In this document: positions 36,085-48,215 of the stretch, piece after piece
How the letters are laid out: every line of letters begins with the position of its first letter
Numbering within the stretch: the stretch's first letter is position 1
DNA from: Zygnema cylindricum
Taxonomy: Eukaryota; Streptophyta; Zygnematophyceae; Zygnematales; Zygnemataceae
DNA length: 64,000 bases
Direction of reading: 5' to 3'
Assembly (NCBI GenBank): GCA_037447655.1
Contig: JBBHKE010001539.1
Coordinates: 29,397 to 93,396 of the forward strand
The notes under the pieces: model-generated
What the model was told of the DNA's origin: nothing
The model's input: the letters and a program-made list of their open reading frames with translations, nothing else
Database searches by the model: none
Made by a program: the position numbers and the translations under genes

Positions 36085-37401
36085 ATGGCAAATTCTGCAT
36101 GGAAACGTGAAATGGAGAATGCTTTGAATGTGTTGAAGAAGCGAACTGTGAAATTGGTCAAAAGATTTAATAATCATGCTACCGCTGTGGATGAAACCAT
36201 TTCCGAATTGAAAAGTGAATTGAAAGTTGTTAAAGAAAATGGAAATGTTTCAAATGAGAAATTAGATGAACTTATTAGCTTAATTCAGACCAACAATAAT
36301 ATGAATGACCAAAAGGGTGAGAGTAGTAAAAGAAATGCCAGTTTTAGGGAGGATGATCATGATAGACCTAAGAAGATAAGAGATCTGAAATTGTCTATTA
36401 GTGAGGCACCATCGTTTGATGGTAAGAAGATTGATGAGTTGGATGCTTGGATTTTTCATATGGAGTATTATTTGGAATCTAGAAATTGTGATCGTGATGA
36501 TTACACTTCTTTTGCTGTTAGTTGTCTGAAAGGTGATGCTCAGATTTGGTATTATACCCAGAGAAGATCTAAATTGATTCCTGATAATGCTGATTGGGAA
36601 ACTTTTAAAACCGCGATCAAATCGCGTTTCTTGTCTGTCACTTTTAAATCCAGAATGGAAGAAAAGTGGCTGAATTGTAAGCAGAATGGATCTGTGAAGG
36701 ATTATATTGTGGAATTTGACTCATCTAGTATTCATGTCATAGGTTTGACTGATGAAATGGCTAAATTGCATTTCTTGAACTATTTGAATCCTATACTGAA
36801 ATCTGAGCTAAAACATCAAAATTTTAATAATTTGAAGGAATTACAAGATAAGTCATTCGAATTAGAGGATCAGTTGGGGTATAATCGGGAAACTCGATCA
36901 CTCAGGGGTAATTTAAATGAAGTATCACAGTGGGATGAGGAGGAATTTGTTGAAGAGGGAATGAATGCTGGACTGGTGAATAGGCAAAATATCTTCAGGG
37001 GAAATCAAAGGGGTGGACATAGCGTTAATGCAGGAAATAGATTTAACATTAGAGGGGGGTACATTAAAAGTCCTAAACCAAACATTAATGCCCAGAAGTC
37101 TAACCTTACCATTCCCACATGCACTATTTGTCAGAAAAGGGGTCATAGAGCATTTGAGTGTGCACAATTGAAAAAGATTAACTGTTATAACTGTGGAGAG
37201 GAGGGACATTTTAGTAGAGAGTGCACAAAACCCAAAAAGAAAGTCACTTGTTTCAAATGTGGAGGTCCAGATCATTACGCTAAAGACTGTACAGATAAAG
37301 GTTCTCTCAAAACAGTCGATGTAAATGAAGGTCTCCAAGAGGATATTGCATTATATCTAGCTGAGCAGGAAGCCCAGGAGGTGGGAAACGGAAAGGACTA
37401 A
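36085..37401 (+). CDS. Gypsy G1 Gag protein (438 codons)
   Basis: The structural capsid protein of the element, which packages its RNA in cytoplasmic particles. Start chosen at ATG 36085 (ATGGCAAATTCTGC), conserved in G2; there is no upstream in-frame ATG. The N-terminal part is coiled-coil-like and charged. The middle carries a retrotransposon-gag capsid region ([17 protein letters not shown], then AIKSRFLSV, about residues 115-230). The C-terminus has three zinc knuckles: [28 protein letters not shown] and [14 protein letters not shown] (37120-37293). The stop TAA 37399-37401 lies inside the stem of a frameshift hairpin. Three knuckles and a separate gag frame are less common among plant gypsy elements, which usually fuse gag and pol. 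Confidence 0.95.
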   Translation: MANSAWKREMENALNVLKKRTVKLVKRFNNHATAVDETISELKSELKVVKENGNVSNEKLDELISLIQTNNNMNDQKGESSKRNASFREDDHDRPKKIRDLKLSISEAPSFDGKKIDELDAWIFHMEYYLESRNCDRDDYTSFAVSCLKGDAQIWYYTQRRSKLIPDNADWETFKTAIKSRFLSVTFKSRMEEKWLNCKQNGSVKDYIVEFDSSSIHVIGLTDEMAKLHFLNYLNPILKSELKHQNFNNLKELQDKSFELEDQLGYNRETRSLRGNLNEVSQWDEEEFVEEGMNAGLVNRQNIFRGNQRGGHSVNAGNRFNIRGGYIKSPKPNINAQKSNLTIPTCTICQKRGHRAFECAQLKKINCYNCGEEGHFSRECTKPKKKVTCFKCGGPDHYAKDCTDKGSLKTVDVNEGLQEDIALYLAEQEAQEVGNGKD

Positions 37402-37422
37402 CTGAAAGTCCTCAGTTTAGTC
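37383..37422 (+). promoter_or_regulatory. -1 ribosomal frameshift signal between gag and pol
   Basis: The heptamer GGGAAAC (37383-37389) is in the correct phase (G GGA AAC in the gag frame). Six bases further on a 10-bp stem begins: 37396-37405 pairs with 37412-37422, with one bulged base (37418) and a 6-base loop. The pol frame is open from 37365, so gag and pol overlap by 37 bp and pol is in the -1 frame. In G2 the heptamer, the 6-base spacer and the stem are all kept, one A-U pair becoming G-U. This fits the X XXY YYZ plus structure rule for -1 frameshifting. Confidence 0.85.
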
Positions 37423-40400
37423 AACTGGATCCAGAAGTTAAAGAGTTAACTTTGGAGGGCAAATTAATGAATGGAAAAGTTAGGATAGCTGAATTTATTA
37501 TGATTCTCACTACACTGCATAGTTTAAAGAATCCTTCTGGTGAAATTCTCAACAACAGACCTATGTTAGGACAGCTAAGTAATGACGACACCAGACACAG
37601 TTTGATTAGATTCGAGTCATTAGTGGAAGGAAAGCCGTTGAAAGTAATGGTTGATTCAGGTGCCACACATAATTTTATTTCACATAAGTTTGTAGAGGAA
37701 AATAAAATTCCTACTGTCATAAGGGAAAAGCCTTTACATGTTCAAGTGGCAAATGGTAATAAGTCCACATTAGACTTACAAACTGACACGATAGAAGTTG
37801 ATATCCAGGGTCATAAAATGAAAGTTGTGTGTGAAATAATGAATTTGGGAAGTGAAGAACTAATTCTGGGAAAGCCTTGGTTAACAGAACATAATCCTCA
37901 AATTAATTGGGAAATTAATACCTTAAAAGTGAAGTCTGAAAACGGTTGGAAGGTTTTGCAAGCATTATCTCCTAAGAAATTGCATAGGAATCATATAAAT
38001 AACATAACCAGATTGGGAGTAGAAGGTTTGATTTCCGCTAAACAATTTAAAAAGCATTTAAAAGATAAAACAAATCATGCTTTCTTGTTATTAGTAACTG
38101 AGGCAGTTACTGATGAAGGGGGGGGAGAAAACACTAACATTCATGTTATTCCTGAATCAGACACCACTAAAAATCTTGAAAAACAAAAATATGATTTTGT
38201 AACTGACATTAATACACCTGATGCTACTATTAAGGATTTGATTTTTGAATTCCGGGATGTTTTTCCAAGTGATTTACCCTCAGGAAGGCCACCTTCCCGA
38301 GATGTAGAACATGTTATTAACTTGGAACCTGGATGTAACCCTCCTGTCACAGGAATTTATAAGCACAGTTTCTTTGAGCAAGAGGAGTTAAAGAAACAGA
38401 TCAAAGAACTCCTAGAGAAAGGACATATTCAACCCAGCAAATCACCGTACGGAGCACCAGTTCTTTTCGTCAAAAAGAAGGACGGAACGTTGAGAATGTG
38501 CGTCGATTATCGTAGTCTGAACAAGATTACGGTGAAGGATAAGTATCCGTTACCTTTAATTTCTGATTTGATAGATCGTTTAAAAGGTGCTAAAGTATTT
38601 TCATTGATTGACCTGCGTAGTGGCTTTAATCAGGTGCCAATTAGAATTGAGGATGTTGATAAAACTACTTTCAGAACTAGAGTGGGTCATTTTGAATGGA
38701 TCGTGATGCCATTCGGCTTAACGAATGCACCGCCTACTTACCAAAGATTAATGAACCAAACCTTTTCAGATTACATAGATGAGTTTGTCCAAGTGTTTAT
38801 AGACGATATTTTAGTCTATAGTGAATCTAAAGAACAACATGTAATTCATTTAAAAAGAGTGTTGGAAAGGTTAAGAGAAAGAAAATTATATGGAAAATTG
38901 TCAAAATCTAGTTTTCTTAAAAGTGAACAATTATTTTTGGGACATATAGTTAGTGGGGAAGGTGTTAAAACAGACCCATCCAAAATTTTAGCAATCCAAA
39001 ACTGGAAACAACCTACTAATGTCACAGAAGTTAGATCGTTTTTGGGATTGGCCACTTACTACAGGAAATTTATAAAGAACTTCAGTATGATCGCTGCACC
39101 GTTGACGGATTTACTTCGGGAAAAAGAGACGTTTGTGTGGGGAGCTGATCAAGAGAGAGCATTCGAGGAACTAAAAGGGAAGTTGACCTCTGCCCCTACA
39201 CTGGTGTATCCTGACCCTGCTGGAGAATTTGAAGTTCTGATCACTACAGATGCATCTGACAAAGGTCTAGGTGCAGTCATAAGTCAAAAAGTCGGCAAAC
39301 ACTTTCATCCAATTGCTTTTGAGTCCAGAAAATTCAATGATGCTGAAAAGAACTATACAGCACAAGAAAAAGAATTACTTGCAATTGTACATGCATTGGT
39401 GAAATGGCGATGTTATTTGCATAATAAAGAATTTACAGTTCACTGTGATAATAAAGCACTTTCTTATTTGCAAAGATTAAGTGATGCACAGATTATGACT
39501 GGCAGACAGGTTAGGTGGATGCAAAAATTAGCATATTTCAAATTTAATGTCAAACATATTCCTGGGAAGACAAATGTAGTTGCAGATCCTTTAAGTAGAT
39601 GTTTTGAAATAAGTGTTATGGTTCAAGATGAATTGTTTTTAGATACAGTTAGATATGGTTATGATAAAGATCCTTATTTTGTTGTGATTTGCAAGAATAT
39701 TTCGGGAGGGAATTCTGACCCACTGAATGAGAGGCATGTCAAAAACTTTAGAATAGAAGATGGTTTACTGTATTTGCGAACAGGGGATAGGTTATGCATT
39801 CCTGAAATGGGAGACTTGAGAAAACAACTTTTACAGGAAGCCCATGAGCATTTAGGACATCTTGGTCGAGATAAAACTCTTAGTCGGTTGCAGAGTAGAT
39901 TGTTTTGGCCAGGGATGGCAAAGGAGGTGTCGAGACACGTGGAAAGTTGTGTCCCTTGCCAACAGAGTAAACCTAGTAACCAGAAACCTAGAGGTCTCTT
40001 AAAACCTTTAGATATCCCCGAAAAACCATGGGAATCTGTCAGTATGGATTTTATTGTCAGGTTACCAGCTACATCTAGAAGAAATGACAGTATCATGGTC
40101 GTAGTCGATAGGTTCAGTAAAATGGCAATCTTTATCCCTTGTAAAACTACTCATTCAGTTGTAGATATTGCAAAGTTATATTTTGACAACGTGGTCAGAC
40201 ATCATGGAGTTCCCCTGTCTATAGTCAGTGATAGAGATTCTAAATTTACATCTGCATTTTGGAAAGAATTGCAGCAAAACTTAGGCACTGAATTGAAGAT
40301 GAGTACTGCTTATCATCCTCAGACAGATGGACAGACAGAAAGGATGAATCGTACACTAGAGGAAATGCTCAGGACTGTTTGCAGTGGAGTTCAGAACACA

Positions 40401-41102
40401 TGGGAATCTAAACTGCCATTAATGGAATTTGCATACAATTCATGTAAACATGCTAGTACAGGATTCTCGCCATTTAAGGTTGCATACGGATACCAACCTA
40501 GAGAAGCATTAGACTTAATAACAGGGGTCACTCAAGAGAATAGGGGTTCTGGAACAGAGTTTTGGGAATACGTTCAAACAATTTGGAAAACTGTCCGGGA
40601 TTCATTAGTGGAGGCACAAAGGAGGCAAGAATTAAATGCTAACCGTAAACGGGGTGATTGGGTGTTACGCACAGGTGACAAGGTTTGGCTTTCTACAACT
40701 CATTACAGGTGCAAGATTGAGGGACAATCGGATCCTACGGGGAAATTTGCCCCTAAGTACATTGGACCATTTACTGTAATCGAGATGATATCGTCAGTTG
40801 CTGCCAAATTGGATTTTCCGCCTTCAACAAAAATTCATCCAGTGATACACATCAGCCAACTGAAACCAGCGAATCTTCGACCAACAGAAAGAGAACTGGA
40901 ATTGGATCCCTCAATAATTATAGAACCTGAAGTCCACAGATGGGTAATAGATTGGGTTGGTCAACGGTTCAAGGTTGGTGATACTATATTCTGGCAAGTG
41001 CATTATCTAGGAAGGCCTGAAGATGAGTTGACTTTAGAGGATAAAAATTCTGAGTTTTTACAAAGGTATTGGAGGGATAATAATATAGAAGTCCCGTCTT
41101 GA
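37389..41102 (+). CDS. Gypsy G1 Pol polyprotein (Gag-Pol extension)
   Basis: It encodes the enzymes of the element and is reached by -1 frameshifting at 37389; no well-placed ATG near the start is needed. Residues counted from 37452: aspartic protease DSGATHNF at 68; reverse transcriptase with [16 protein letters not shown] and FIDD at 449-452; RNase H with [11 protein letters not shown] around 600, [12 protein letters not shown] and CDNKALSYL; integrase with a His-His-Cys-Cys zinc region (HEHLGHLG ... CVPCQQSK, 39841-39965), catalytic D866, D927 and E963 (DD35E); a GPY/F module (KYIGPFTVI); and a C-terminal segment with [14 protein letters not shown] that resembles a weak chromodomain. All catalytic residues are present and there is no internal stop. 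The chromodomain call is tentative; if right, the element belongs to the chromoviruses. Confidence 0.95.
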   Translation, partial: RKGLTESPQFSQLDPEVKELTLEGKLMNGKVRIAEFIMILTTLHSLKNPSGEILNNRPMLGQLSNDDTRHSLIRFESLVEGKPLKVMVDSGATHNFISHKFVEENKIPTVIREKPLHVQVANGNKSTLDLQTDTIEVDIQGHKMKVVCEIMNLGSEELILGKPWLTEHNPQINWEINTLKVKSENGWKVLQALSPKKLHRNHINNITRLGVEGLISAKQFKKHLKDKTNHAFLLLVTEAVTDEGGGENTNIHVIPESDTTKNLEKQKYDFVTDINTPDATIKDLIFEFRDVFPSDLPSGRPPSRDVEHVINLEPGCNPPVTGIYKHSFFEQEELKKQIKELLEKGHIQPSKSPYGAPVLFVKKKDGTLRMCVDYRSLNKITVKDKYPLPLISDLIDRLKGAKVFSLIDLRSGFNQVPIRIEDVDKTTFRTRVGHFEWIVMPFGLTNAPPTYQRLMNQTFSDYIDEFVQVFIDDILVYSESKEQHVIHLKRVLERLRERKLYGKLSKSSFLKSEQLFLGHIVSGEGVKTDPSKILAIQNWKQPTNVTEVRSFLGLATYYRKFIKNFSMIAAPLTDLLREKETFVWGADQERAFEELKGKLTSAPTLVYPDPAGEFEVLITTDASDKGLGAVISQKVGKHFHPIAFESRKFNDAEKNYTAQEKELLAIVHALVKWRCYLHNKEFTVHCDNKALSYLQRLSDAQIMTGRQVRWMQKLAYFKFNVKHIPGKTNVVADPLSRCFEISVMVQDELFLDTVRYGYDKDPYFVVICKNISGGNSDPLNERHVKNFRIEDGLLYLRTGDRLCIPEMGDLRKQLLQEAHEHLGHLGRDKTLSRLQSRLFWPGMAKEVSRHVESCVPCQQSKPSNQKPRGLLKPLDIPEKPWESVSMDFIVRLPATSRRNDSIMVVVDRFSKMAIFIPCKTTHSVVDIAKLYFDNVVRHHGVPLSIVSDRDSKFTSAFWKELQQNLGTELKMSTAYHPQTDGQTERMNRTLEEMLRTVCSGVQNTWESKLPLMEFAYNSCKHASTGFSPFKVAYGYQPREALDLITGVTQENRGSGTEFWEYVQTIWKTVRDSLVEAQRRQELNANRKRGDWVLRTGDKVWLSTTHYRCKIEGQSDPTGKFAPKYIGPFTVIEMISSVAAKLDFPPSTKIHPVIHISQLKPANLRPTERELELDPSIIIEPEVHRWVIDWVGQRFKVGDTIFWQVHYLGRPEDELTLEDKNSEFLQRYWRDNNIEVPS

Positions 41103-41138
41103 GAATTAAATGTGTTTAACTGAGGTCAGTTAAAAATA

Positions 41139-41150
41139 AGGAGGGGATGA
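41139..41150 (+). promoter_or_regulatory. Polypurine tract of gypsy G1
   Basis: Purine-rich AGGAGGGGATGA directly before the 3' LTR. Confidence 0.75.
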
Positions 41151-42117
41151 TGTAACAGCAATAGCGGATCGAACTTGTTTATAAAGGGGTATTTAGGTGT
41201 TATGATTATAGAGTACTAAATTTGGTAGACGCCCGCAAAAGAATCACGCTATTTGGAGTTATATTTTAAAAGTTATAGCGATGGGTGTATTTAGGTGACA
41301 GCGTGGGGTCTAAATAACAAGTGGGTATCATTGAAACGGGTTAAGGGTCAAATTAGTACCGAAATTACGCGCGTACGTTTCATAAAGTTCTAATGAAACG
41401 TTTAGTATGCACGGTACTTCGTTTCGTACAAATTTTGGTACGAAACGTCACTTTCACTTAAGGGAATTTCGTAGGAAGTTTCGCGTGCGAAATTTGTTAT
41501 GCACGATCGTGCGAAGTCGCGTTTCGTTTGGCGCGCAATTTTGCACGTAAATGTTACGTAGTGAAACGTAACGTTTGATTGGTTAGTAAAGCGCTAAGTA
41601 GTTAGTAAGAGATTTCGCACGTTTTTGCATTGGTCAGTCTGAGTCTTTGCTGATCAATGATTGGCCCAGGTAAAAGCCTGTTAAAACGGAGCGTTGACTC
41701 TGGCCTGGCGAGTCCAGGGCGATGATGGATAAATAGTGAAGTGTAAGAGGAGAGTAGACATCTTTTCCTTTGGAAAAGTTTGTGGAAATTCCAGCTGATC
41801 TTGGTCCTGAGCGATTAATACTAAATTGGAGAAAAGGCATTTTTGCATTGAAATCTCTTACTAATTAAATAGTGTTTTAGTAGTTAAGAGATAGAATTAT
41901 TAAGAGTGGAGAGTAGAGGAAACACTTTAAATTGAAGGGTTGAGCCACGAGGGCAAGAGACCAAGCTAATGTTATGTGGACAGAAGCTTCTTCTAATTTA
42001 AAGTTATCCTTATGTGAGTGTTTTCCAATGTGGATGTGTATTTTCCAATGTGTGGAATGTGTGGTTGGAATTGTTTGTAGTAATGGGATTTTCTGAGAGG
42101 TAGGAGATCCTGTTACA
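41151..42117 (+). repeat. 3' LTR of gypsy G1
   Basis: Appears identical to the 5' LTR over 967 bp by eye. Confidence 0.95.
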
Positions 42118-43240
42118 CGTGGTGTGTCGGTACACTAAAAATTAATCAAATTAATCCCCGCCATGTAACGTAAAAGTATTTACATCAATTCTTAACCCTA
42201 GCCGCTGCTAAAGTACTCAGTCAAAGTTAGTCCACGTAAATGACGGTTCGGTCAATATTCCTTTTCCAAAAATGACGCCGAACTCCGTCCGCCATCCGCG
42301 TATTCATTCATCACCGAAGATGAACCTCCACGTGTAAATCTGGTCCTTCAAGTAAATATGTACTTTGTCAACCAACTCAACCAAGCTTGACTTCTCCACG
42401 GACCGACACGTGCACATAGAGTGTACCAAATCTATGAACACCCTTTCGAGTTACATACCACACCACATCTTGTCTACGTCAACTCAGTTTGTACACAAAA
42501 CCGGCTAAGTCTAGACTCTCTTTCTCACACACCAGATATAGAGAGGACTAAAGGTTTCCAAAACCAACATTACTACTTCCCCACAATCCATAAATCTATT
42601 GGAACCTCCACAGTAGATTCAAATAGCATACGCATTAAACTCACGTCCTGTACTCACGAACCATTGTGTACAAATGAAACTACACACACGCACGAAACTA
42701 TCTTTTCAAACTAACATATATCAGCACCCCTAAATTTTGACATTGATACCTGAAATACAATTAGTAAATCCAATTTTTCCTTAATGTAATTACGGTTCTT
42801 GTGAATTAGGGTTAACGGTCATGCTGTACTTATTTGATAAATAGTGAGGTGTACGGAAGGTGTTTGTTTGTACAACAGTGTACTTCGTTACCAAAAATCG
42901 TACAGAAATGGTAGCTAACTTATGTCGGTTGCATACAAAATTACGCTTAGAATAAACCTTGGAGTCGAGTTTGCGACAAACGCGTTCACACACCCAATTT
43001 AGAATTATAGATAAATTATAGTAAAAGGACACGACGTTGTACGGATAGTTAGATTTGTACTTCTATATATTTTACTGTTTACGTAATGACGGCCAGATCC
43101 AGTGTACCTAAATCAGCGTTATGGAGAAATTACAATTAAACATTTTATTTTTAATTTTGCAAAACCCAAACTAGTATTAATAACACTAATTAATTATTGA
43201 CACTAATAATTTCTAAACGCTAATAACGATTCACGGTGTA

Positions 43241-43656
43241 GTTTACTCCATGCGTTTTATACGCATAGGACATCTTGACTCAAACTACAACATGAATCCA
43301 AAATTGAAAATTCCGGAACCAAACATGTTCGCTGAAGCGATAACTCAATCAGTCAAAATAAACTAAAAAATTAATACTCACGAACTAAACAGCAAAACTG
43401 CACGAAATAATGAACAAACATAAAAATGACACTCGAAAACGAAACAACTATCTATGTACACCGAAGGTTGTAATCAGGTACCCGAATCCGTACCCAATTT
43501 TGTACTCGATCGGCCGCGTCTTATCCGGAACGGATTCGGGTGCCAAATTTGGGGGCTGGTCAGATTCGGCCACGTGATTAAAGAAAAAAAAAATCGAGTA
43601 CGGTCATGGAAGCAAAAAGCTAAAAAAAACGAAGGCTTTGTAGGTGCGTATTACAA
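43241..43656. other. No assignable feature
   Basis: Non-coding. A short inverted repeat ACCCGAATCCG / CGGATTCGGGT is centred near 43510. Confidence 0.4.
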
Positions 43657-45351
43657 CACCGTGAATCGCTTATAGTGACACAACATCCGCGCCCCTATAT
43701 TTTTATCCATGAACCTTAAATAGAATGGATAATACTAATTTTATCTTTACCTTTATATATGTGCGTTTTAATTTGCAGTTTTTCAATACTATACTATACG
43801 AAACGTACAAACCTTACTAAAACTGCTCATTATTGGTAAAAACGTACAAAAAAGTCTCATTTTTTGGAACAAACATACAAAAAAAGTGTTCGATAATGGT
43901 GTTGCGATCGGAAAGTAAGTGGCGCTAACACGAAAAAACACTCTTATAATTGATTCAGTGAAATAAGGATAGGTTAAATCAGGTGAACCAATCCTCTCAT
44001 GATAAAATGTCGACTATCTACACTATGGGAGTGTGTATCCTATTTAGTAGTGTTGTGTATCGGCAGATTTTTGTCGATAATTGATATATACCTTTTTTAG
44101 CTTGTCGATAATAGATGTATTGGCACAGTATGTCGAAACTGTGTTATCGCCGATAAAACCCGATAATATCGATTTTTTATCACGATAACACCAATATTGA
44201 TTGCCATCGGCGATAATTCTACGGTGCTACAATACAATTGTACGGCTTATTCTATCGCACATCATCACCATTATATCGTTACACAGAGTACGAAACAAAT
44301 TTTTACACGTGGCATTCCACGCTATATAAAGTGAAAATATGTAATACAGTATATTATAAATTACTATTATATAACAGACTATATTTTTTCCACTTATCCC
44401 TGATAAGAAATTTGTTGGTCCCAGAGCGATATATTGAGACCCTTGACCATTGGATAACCGATAACTATTAGTATCGGTGTTATCGCGATAAATTTCTTGT
44501 CGATACACAACACTACTAAGGGTACTTTCGCATGTAATCGAAACTTTAGTCTTGTAACTTTCTTTTTAGCGAAGATTCTCCGTACTACTTTCAAAGTATT
44601 CGTATGTAAAAAAATGAAATCATTACTTTAGATTGTGACAGATGTAGACATGGGTGTAGTTTGTGACGGTTGTAGACTACTACAAAACTCGCGACAATTG
44701 ATGACGTTTATAAAATAACCACAGTTGAAGACGTCTAGCTACTTGTGACATTGTAGATGTTTACGGTGCGTGACATTAAGACATCACGCTCAAATTATGA
44801 CAGCGTCGACTTCATCAATTCTAAAACTTTCCGCCATGGTTTCCGCACATGGTGTAAACGTGTAGTGGGGTTTTTTTTTTTTTTTACTCCCCACACAAAA
44901 ATTGTAAATTACTCCCAACATGTGCGACAACACCTGCTTATTCGCTCACCTCAGAGAAATTTTATTAAAATCACATAGCGAGGTGATTTTAGGTGAAGTT
45001 TGAAGATGAGCTACAAGGATGCAAATGTGGGTCAATATTCCTATGTGACAAATTACATCGCGCTAGACGACAAACTGCAGTGCATATAAAGTTTCAAGGC
45101 AAAGCAACTTGTACAGTGATAATTTAAATAATTTTGTACAACTGCGGATTTTTTTTTTCTAAGTTATGGAGGAAAACAACAAAAAATAACTGTAACTTTA
45201 ACACATGCAAAAATCCCCTAATTATTGTTAGATGTATAAAGCAAACTAAATGCTATGTTGGCGCGCGGTCATGAAACCTAATGTATCGTCAAAAGCACAT
45301 TTTTTTTTCTATCCACTAATAAAATTTTAAGGCTATAAGCGATTCACGGTG
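43657..45351. mobile_element. 1.7-kb TA-flanked element with CACCGTGAATCGCTTATAG ends
   Basis: The left end CACCGTGAATCGCTTATAG and the right end CTATAAGCGATTCACGGTG are perfect inverses and share a variant (CTTATAG) not seen in the other copies. TA follows on the right (45352-45353). No transposase frame is visible inside. It contains a nested hAT-like element at 44048-44515. Confidence 0.55.
44048..44515. mobile_element. hAT-like MITE, 468 bp
   Basis: Ends TAGTGTTGTGTATCG and CGATACACAACACTA. The interior shares CTATATAAAG and GATAACCGATAACTA blocks with 19948-20136. The 8-bp flanks CTATTTAG and CTAAGGGT match only partly. Confidence 0.75.
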
Positions 45352-45639
45352 TATAATCAATACTCTATGATATTTAGCATTATTGTTCTTTGTACCACTC
45401 ATTTTGTATTTATTCGGGTACATGTAGTCAAGAGAAATCAAGTTTTAGCCAGACTTTTTTTTCCTGTAAACGCGTATCGAATACTACGAAAAAATTTAGG
45501 AGCGTGCAATAATTGGGCCCGATTTTAGGTGTTCAGATTTAAAAAAAAAAAGTACGATTCCGGTACTTAAAGTTTTGACATCTGGAGGACGCACATGATA
45601 AAACAAGGGAATTGATTATGGCATGAATGTTTTGGTTGT

Positions 45640-46833
45640 TGTAACAACAATAGTGGATCGAAATTGTTCTTAATGGGTATTTAAGTGTTACGAATATAGG
45701 GTTATAAATTCGGTAGACGTCCGCGAAAGAATTGCACGATTTAGAGTTCTATTTTAAAAGATATAGCGATTGGTGTATTTAGGCGACAACGCGAGGTCAA
45801 AATAACGAGTAGGTGTTCATAATAACGGGTTAAGGGTCAAACTAGCCGCAGAATTTCAGGCGCACATTTAAAAAGTACCAAATGAATCAATATTTTGTTT
45901 GGTACACACAATGGTTCGTTTCGTACAATTTTTAGTACAAAACGTCACTTTCACTTAATGAAATTTTGTAGGTACACCGCCAATCGCTATTAGCGTACAA
46001 GTTTCTTTAGTGTGTATGAATAATTATAGTGATTTACGCTAATTAGGAATTTGAAAATTTTGAAAGAAATTGTCTACTCTAATTTGAAATTAGGGTTTTT
46101 TTAAAATAGTATAGATAATTCTATTTGAGAATTTGAGAAAAAAAAAGCGAGACCGAATTAACATTCAATACGCTAATAGCGATTGGCGGTGCAGTTTCGC
46201 GTGTGAAATTTGCGACGCACGTTCGTGCGAAGTTGCGTTTTGATTGGCGCGCACTTTCGCACGTAAATGTTAGGCGGTGGAATGTAACATTTGATTGGTT
46301 AGTAAATCCTACGTAGTTAGTAAGAGATTTCGCACGTTTTTGCATTAGTCAGTCTGAGTCTCAGCTAATCAATGATTGGCCCAAGTAAAAACCTGTTCAA
46401 CGGAGTGTTGAATTTGGTCTGGCTAGTCCAAGGCAATGATGGATAAATAGTGAAGTCTAAGAGAAAAGTAATCATCTTTTCCTTTAGAAAAGTTTGTGGA
46501 AATTGTGACTGATCTTGGTTCTGAGCGTTTTAAACCAAATTGGAGCAATGGCATTTTTGCATTGAAATCTCTTTCTAGCTAAGTAGTGTTTTAGTAGTTA
46601 AGTGACTGAATTATTAAGAGTGGAGAGTAGTGGAGAACACTTAAAAAAATGGGTTGAGCCACGAGGGCAAGAGACCAAGCTAATGTTATGCAGACAGAAG
46701 CTTATTCATATTTAAAGTTTATCGTTATGTGAGTGCTTTCCATTGTAAATGTGTAATTTTCCAATGTGTGGAATGTGTGTTTGAAATTGGTTGTTGTACT
46801 GGGATTTCTTGAGAGGTAGGAAATCCCGTAACA
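45640..46833 (+). mobile_element. Solo gypsy LTR inside FB1
   Basis: It begins TGTAACAACAATAGTGGATCG and ends CCCGTAACA, aligning with the G1/G2 LTRs throughout. Flanks GTTGT (45635-45639) and GTAGC (46834-46838) fit a decayed 5-bp duplication of GTTGC, the sequence present at this point in FB2. It holds a nested MITE. Confidence 0.8.
45975..46191. mobile_element. TA-flanked MITE nested in the solo LTR
   Basis: 217 bp with ends CACCGCCAATCGCTATTAGCG and CGCTAATAGCGATTGGCGGTG, perfect inverse repeats of 21 bp. The flanks are TA and CA. It interrupts the gypsy LTR between GTAGG and GTTTCGCG. Confidence 0.85.
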
Positions 46834-47911
46834 GTAGCGCTAAGTCATTGACGTCATTTTGTCAAAAATTGTATGTTTGAAGTACAGAATAGTATAAGTA
46901 AAGTACCGTTGAGTCTAAATTTCAGACTCAATCGATTAGACAGCTTTGACTTTCAAAATATTGTTTCAACCGCTTAAACTTTTGCCGCGATTGCGAACGT
47001 CGACCGCCATCATAAAATTAGCAATTCACTTAGCCACCGAACGTTTATGGTATCAAAACTGCGGCAACCACATGTAAATAAGAGTGTTGCAGACAGTCAC
47101 TTTTTATCGTTACGTGAGCTCCATGGTGAGAGCACGTTGGATATTAACTTAGGGTCAAAATTGAAATTAGTCGTGTAACGTTACATTGAACTTAGACGCA
47201 AATTGAAACGAAACCTCTTTAAAGTGAAGTACTATAAGTCTTGTACGGAAATATTAAAATGTACAAAACGAAATTTCGCTGTTAATGTAAGAATGTTGAT
47301 TCGTAGATAGTGTGGCATTTTGTTGTGCAAGATGACTCGTATTTTTGTCATTTAATTCCAATTGATATTTTTACGCCAGTTCGTTTTATTTTAGTGTAAA
47401 AAAAATTATTTCGTTTCGTGCGTTTTAATATTTCCATACAAGACTTGTAACACTTCAATTGAAAGAGGTTTTATTTCAATTTTCGTCTAAGTTCAATGTA
47501 ACGCTTACACGACTAAATTTCAATTTTGACCCAAAGTTAATATCCAACGTGCTCTCACCGTGGAGCTCACGTAACGACAAAAAGTGACTGTCTGCAACAC
47601 TTTTATTGTCATGATGTTGCCGTAGTTTTGCTACCGTCGCCGGCTGTGTGAATTGCTAATTTTATTATGACGGTAGACGTTCGCAAGCGCGGCAAATGTT
47701 TAAGCGGTTGAATCAATATTTTGAAAGTTAAAGCTGTCCAACCGATTGACCGTCAAATTTAGACTCAACAATTCTTTACTTGTACAATTGTGTATTTCAA
47801 ACGTACATTTTTTGACAAAATGACGTTAGTGACTGTGCGCAGCCAAAACAGTCACTCCCATGATCAATTCCCCAAAACAAACTTAACTTATCGCTAGAGT
47901 ATAGTTCAATA

Positions 47912-48126
47912 AACCGTGTATCGCTATTAGTGTAAATAATTTTTCGCCACTTAAAATCATCTTTATCTGTAGACACTTGTCCGATTATCAATTTAAGGCC
48001 GCCAATCGTAAGCTGAGCATCTTACCTTTTAATCGCAACCGTCGGATCCACAATCCGATAAGCATGTATGGAGAAAAGATGTTTTGAGCAGAAGAAAAAA
48101 CATTAACACTAATAGCGATACTTTGG
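47912..48126. mobile_element. TA-type MITE, hairpin subtype, decayed
   Basis: Aligned with the copy at 62962-63178 (CGCTATTAGTGT, CCACTTAAAA, CTTGTCCGATT, GGAGAAAAGATGTTTT). Its right end is degenerate. Confidence 0.65.
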
Positions 48127-48215
48127 CCGATCTGCCGATTCGCACAATTGTACAATATTTCTCTTCGTATTCGAAGAGTAGTCTCAACTCTTAACCAGCT
48201 TTATTTGTGGTCGCT

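Larger units (their letters stand above)
34338..42117 (+). mobile_element. Gypsy G1, full-length, very young
   Basis: 7780 bp. LTRs 34338-35304 and 41151-42117 are both 967 bp, start TGTAACAGC, end CTGTTACA, and I see no difference between them. The target duplication is CGTGG (34333-34337, 42118-42122). The primer site is TGGTATCAAAGC at 35307-35318 (initiator tRNA-Met 3' end, one change). gag and pol are both open. Domain order protease, RT, RNase H, integrase is Ty3/gypsy. This element is likely active or recently so. Confidence 0.97.
27296..42569 (-). mobile_element. Minus-strand solo LTR of copia B type, split by A3 and G1
   Basis: Removing A3 and G1 leaves 27296-27776, 34310-34337 and 42123-42569, about 956 bp. 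On the minus strand this starts TGTTGGTTTTGGAAACC (as TGTTGGTTTC in B) and ends ACAACA. It contains TATATATAGGACTTAG near 27760, as in B LTRs, and its last codons are open from an ATG. No matching 5-bp flanks were found. Confidence 0.6.
27260..43238. mobile_element. Second TA-flanked MITE, split by a solo LTR
   Basis: The left end CACCGTGAATCGTTATTAG at 27260 and the right end CTAATAACGATTCACGGTG at 43220-43238 share the same variant (GTTATTAG) and are both flanked by TA. They look like the two ends of one element, opened by the minus-strand solo LTR at 27296-42569. Net size is about 700 bp, longer than the other copies, so the pairing is an inference. Confidence 0.45.
45609..47870. mobile_element. 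Foldback element FB1, split by a solo gypsy LTR
   Basis: A long-inverted-repeat element. The left outer end GAATTGATTATGGCATGAATG (45609-45629) and right end CATGATCAATTC (47859-47870) enclose arms of about 450 bp (left arm 46834-47280, right arm about 47430-47870). The arms share GTGACTGTCTGCAACAC, GGAGCTCACGTAACGACAAAAAG and ACCGCTTAAAC in inverted order. A short centre separates the arms. No transposase is present. Arms this long recall non-autonomous Mutator-like or Foldback elements; no clear target duplication was found. Confidence 0.75.

Noticed and set aside
37394-37417. A pseudoknot downstream of the frameshift heptamer
   Set aside because: The second stem would leave no bases to cross the first stem; a simple 10-bp hairpin fits better.
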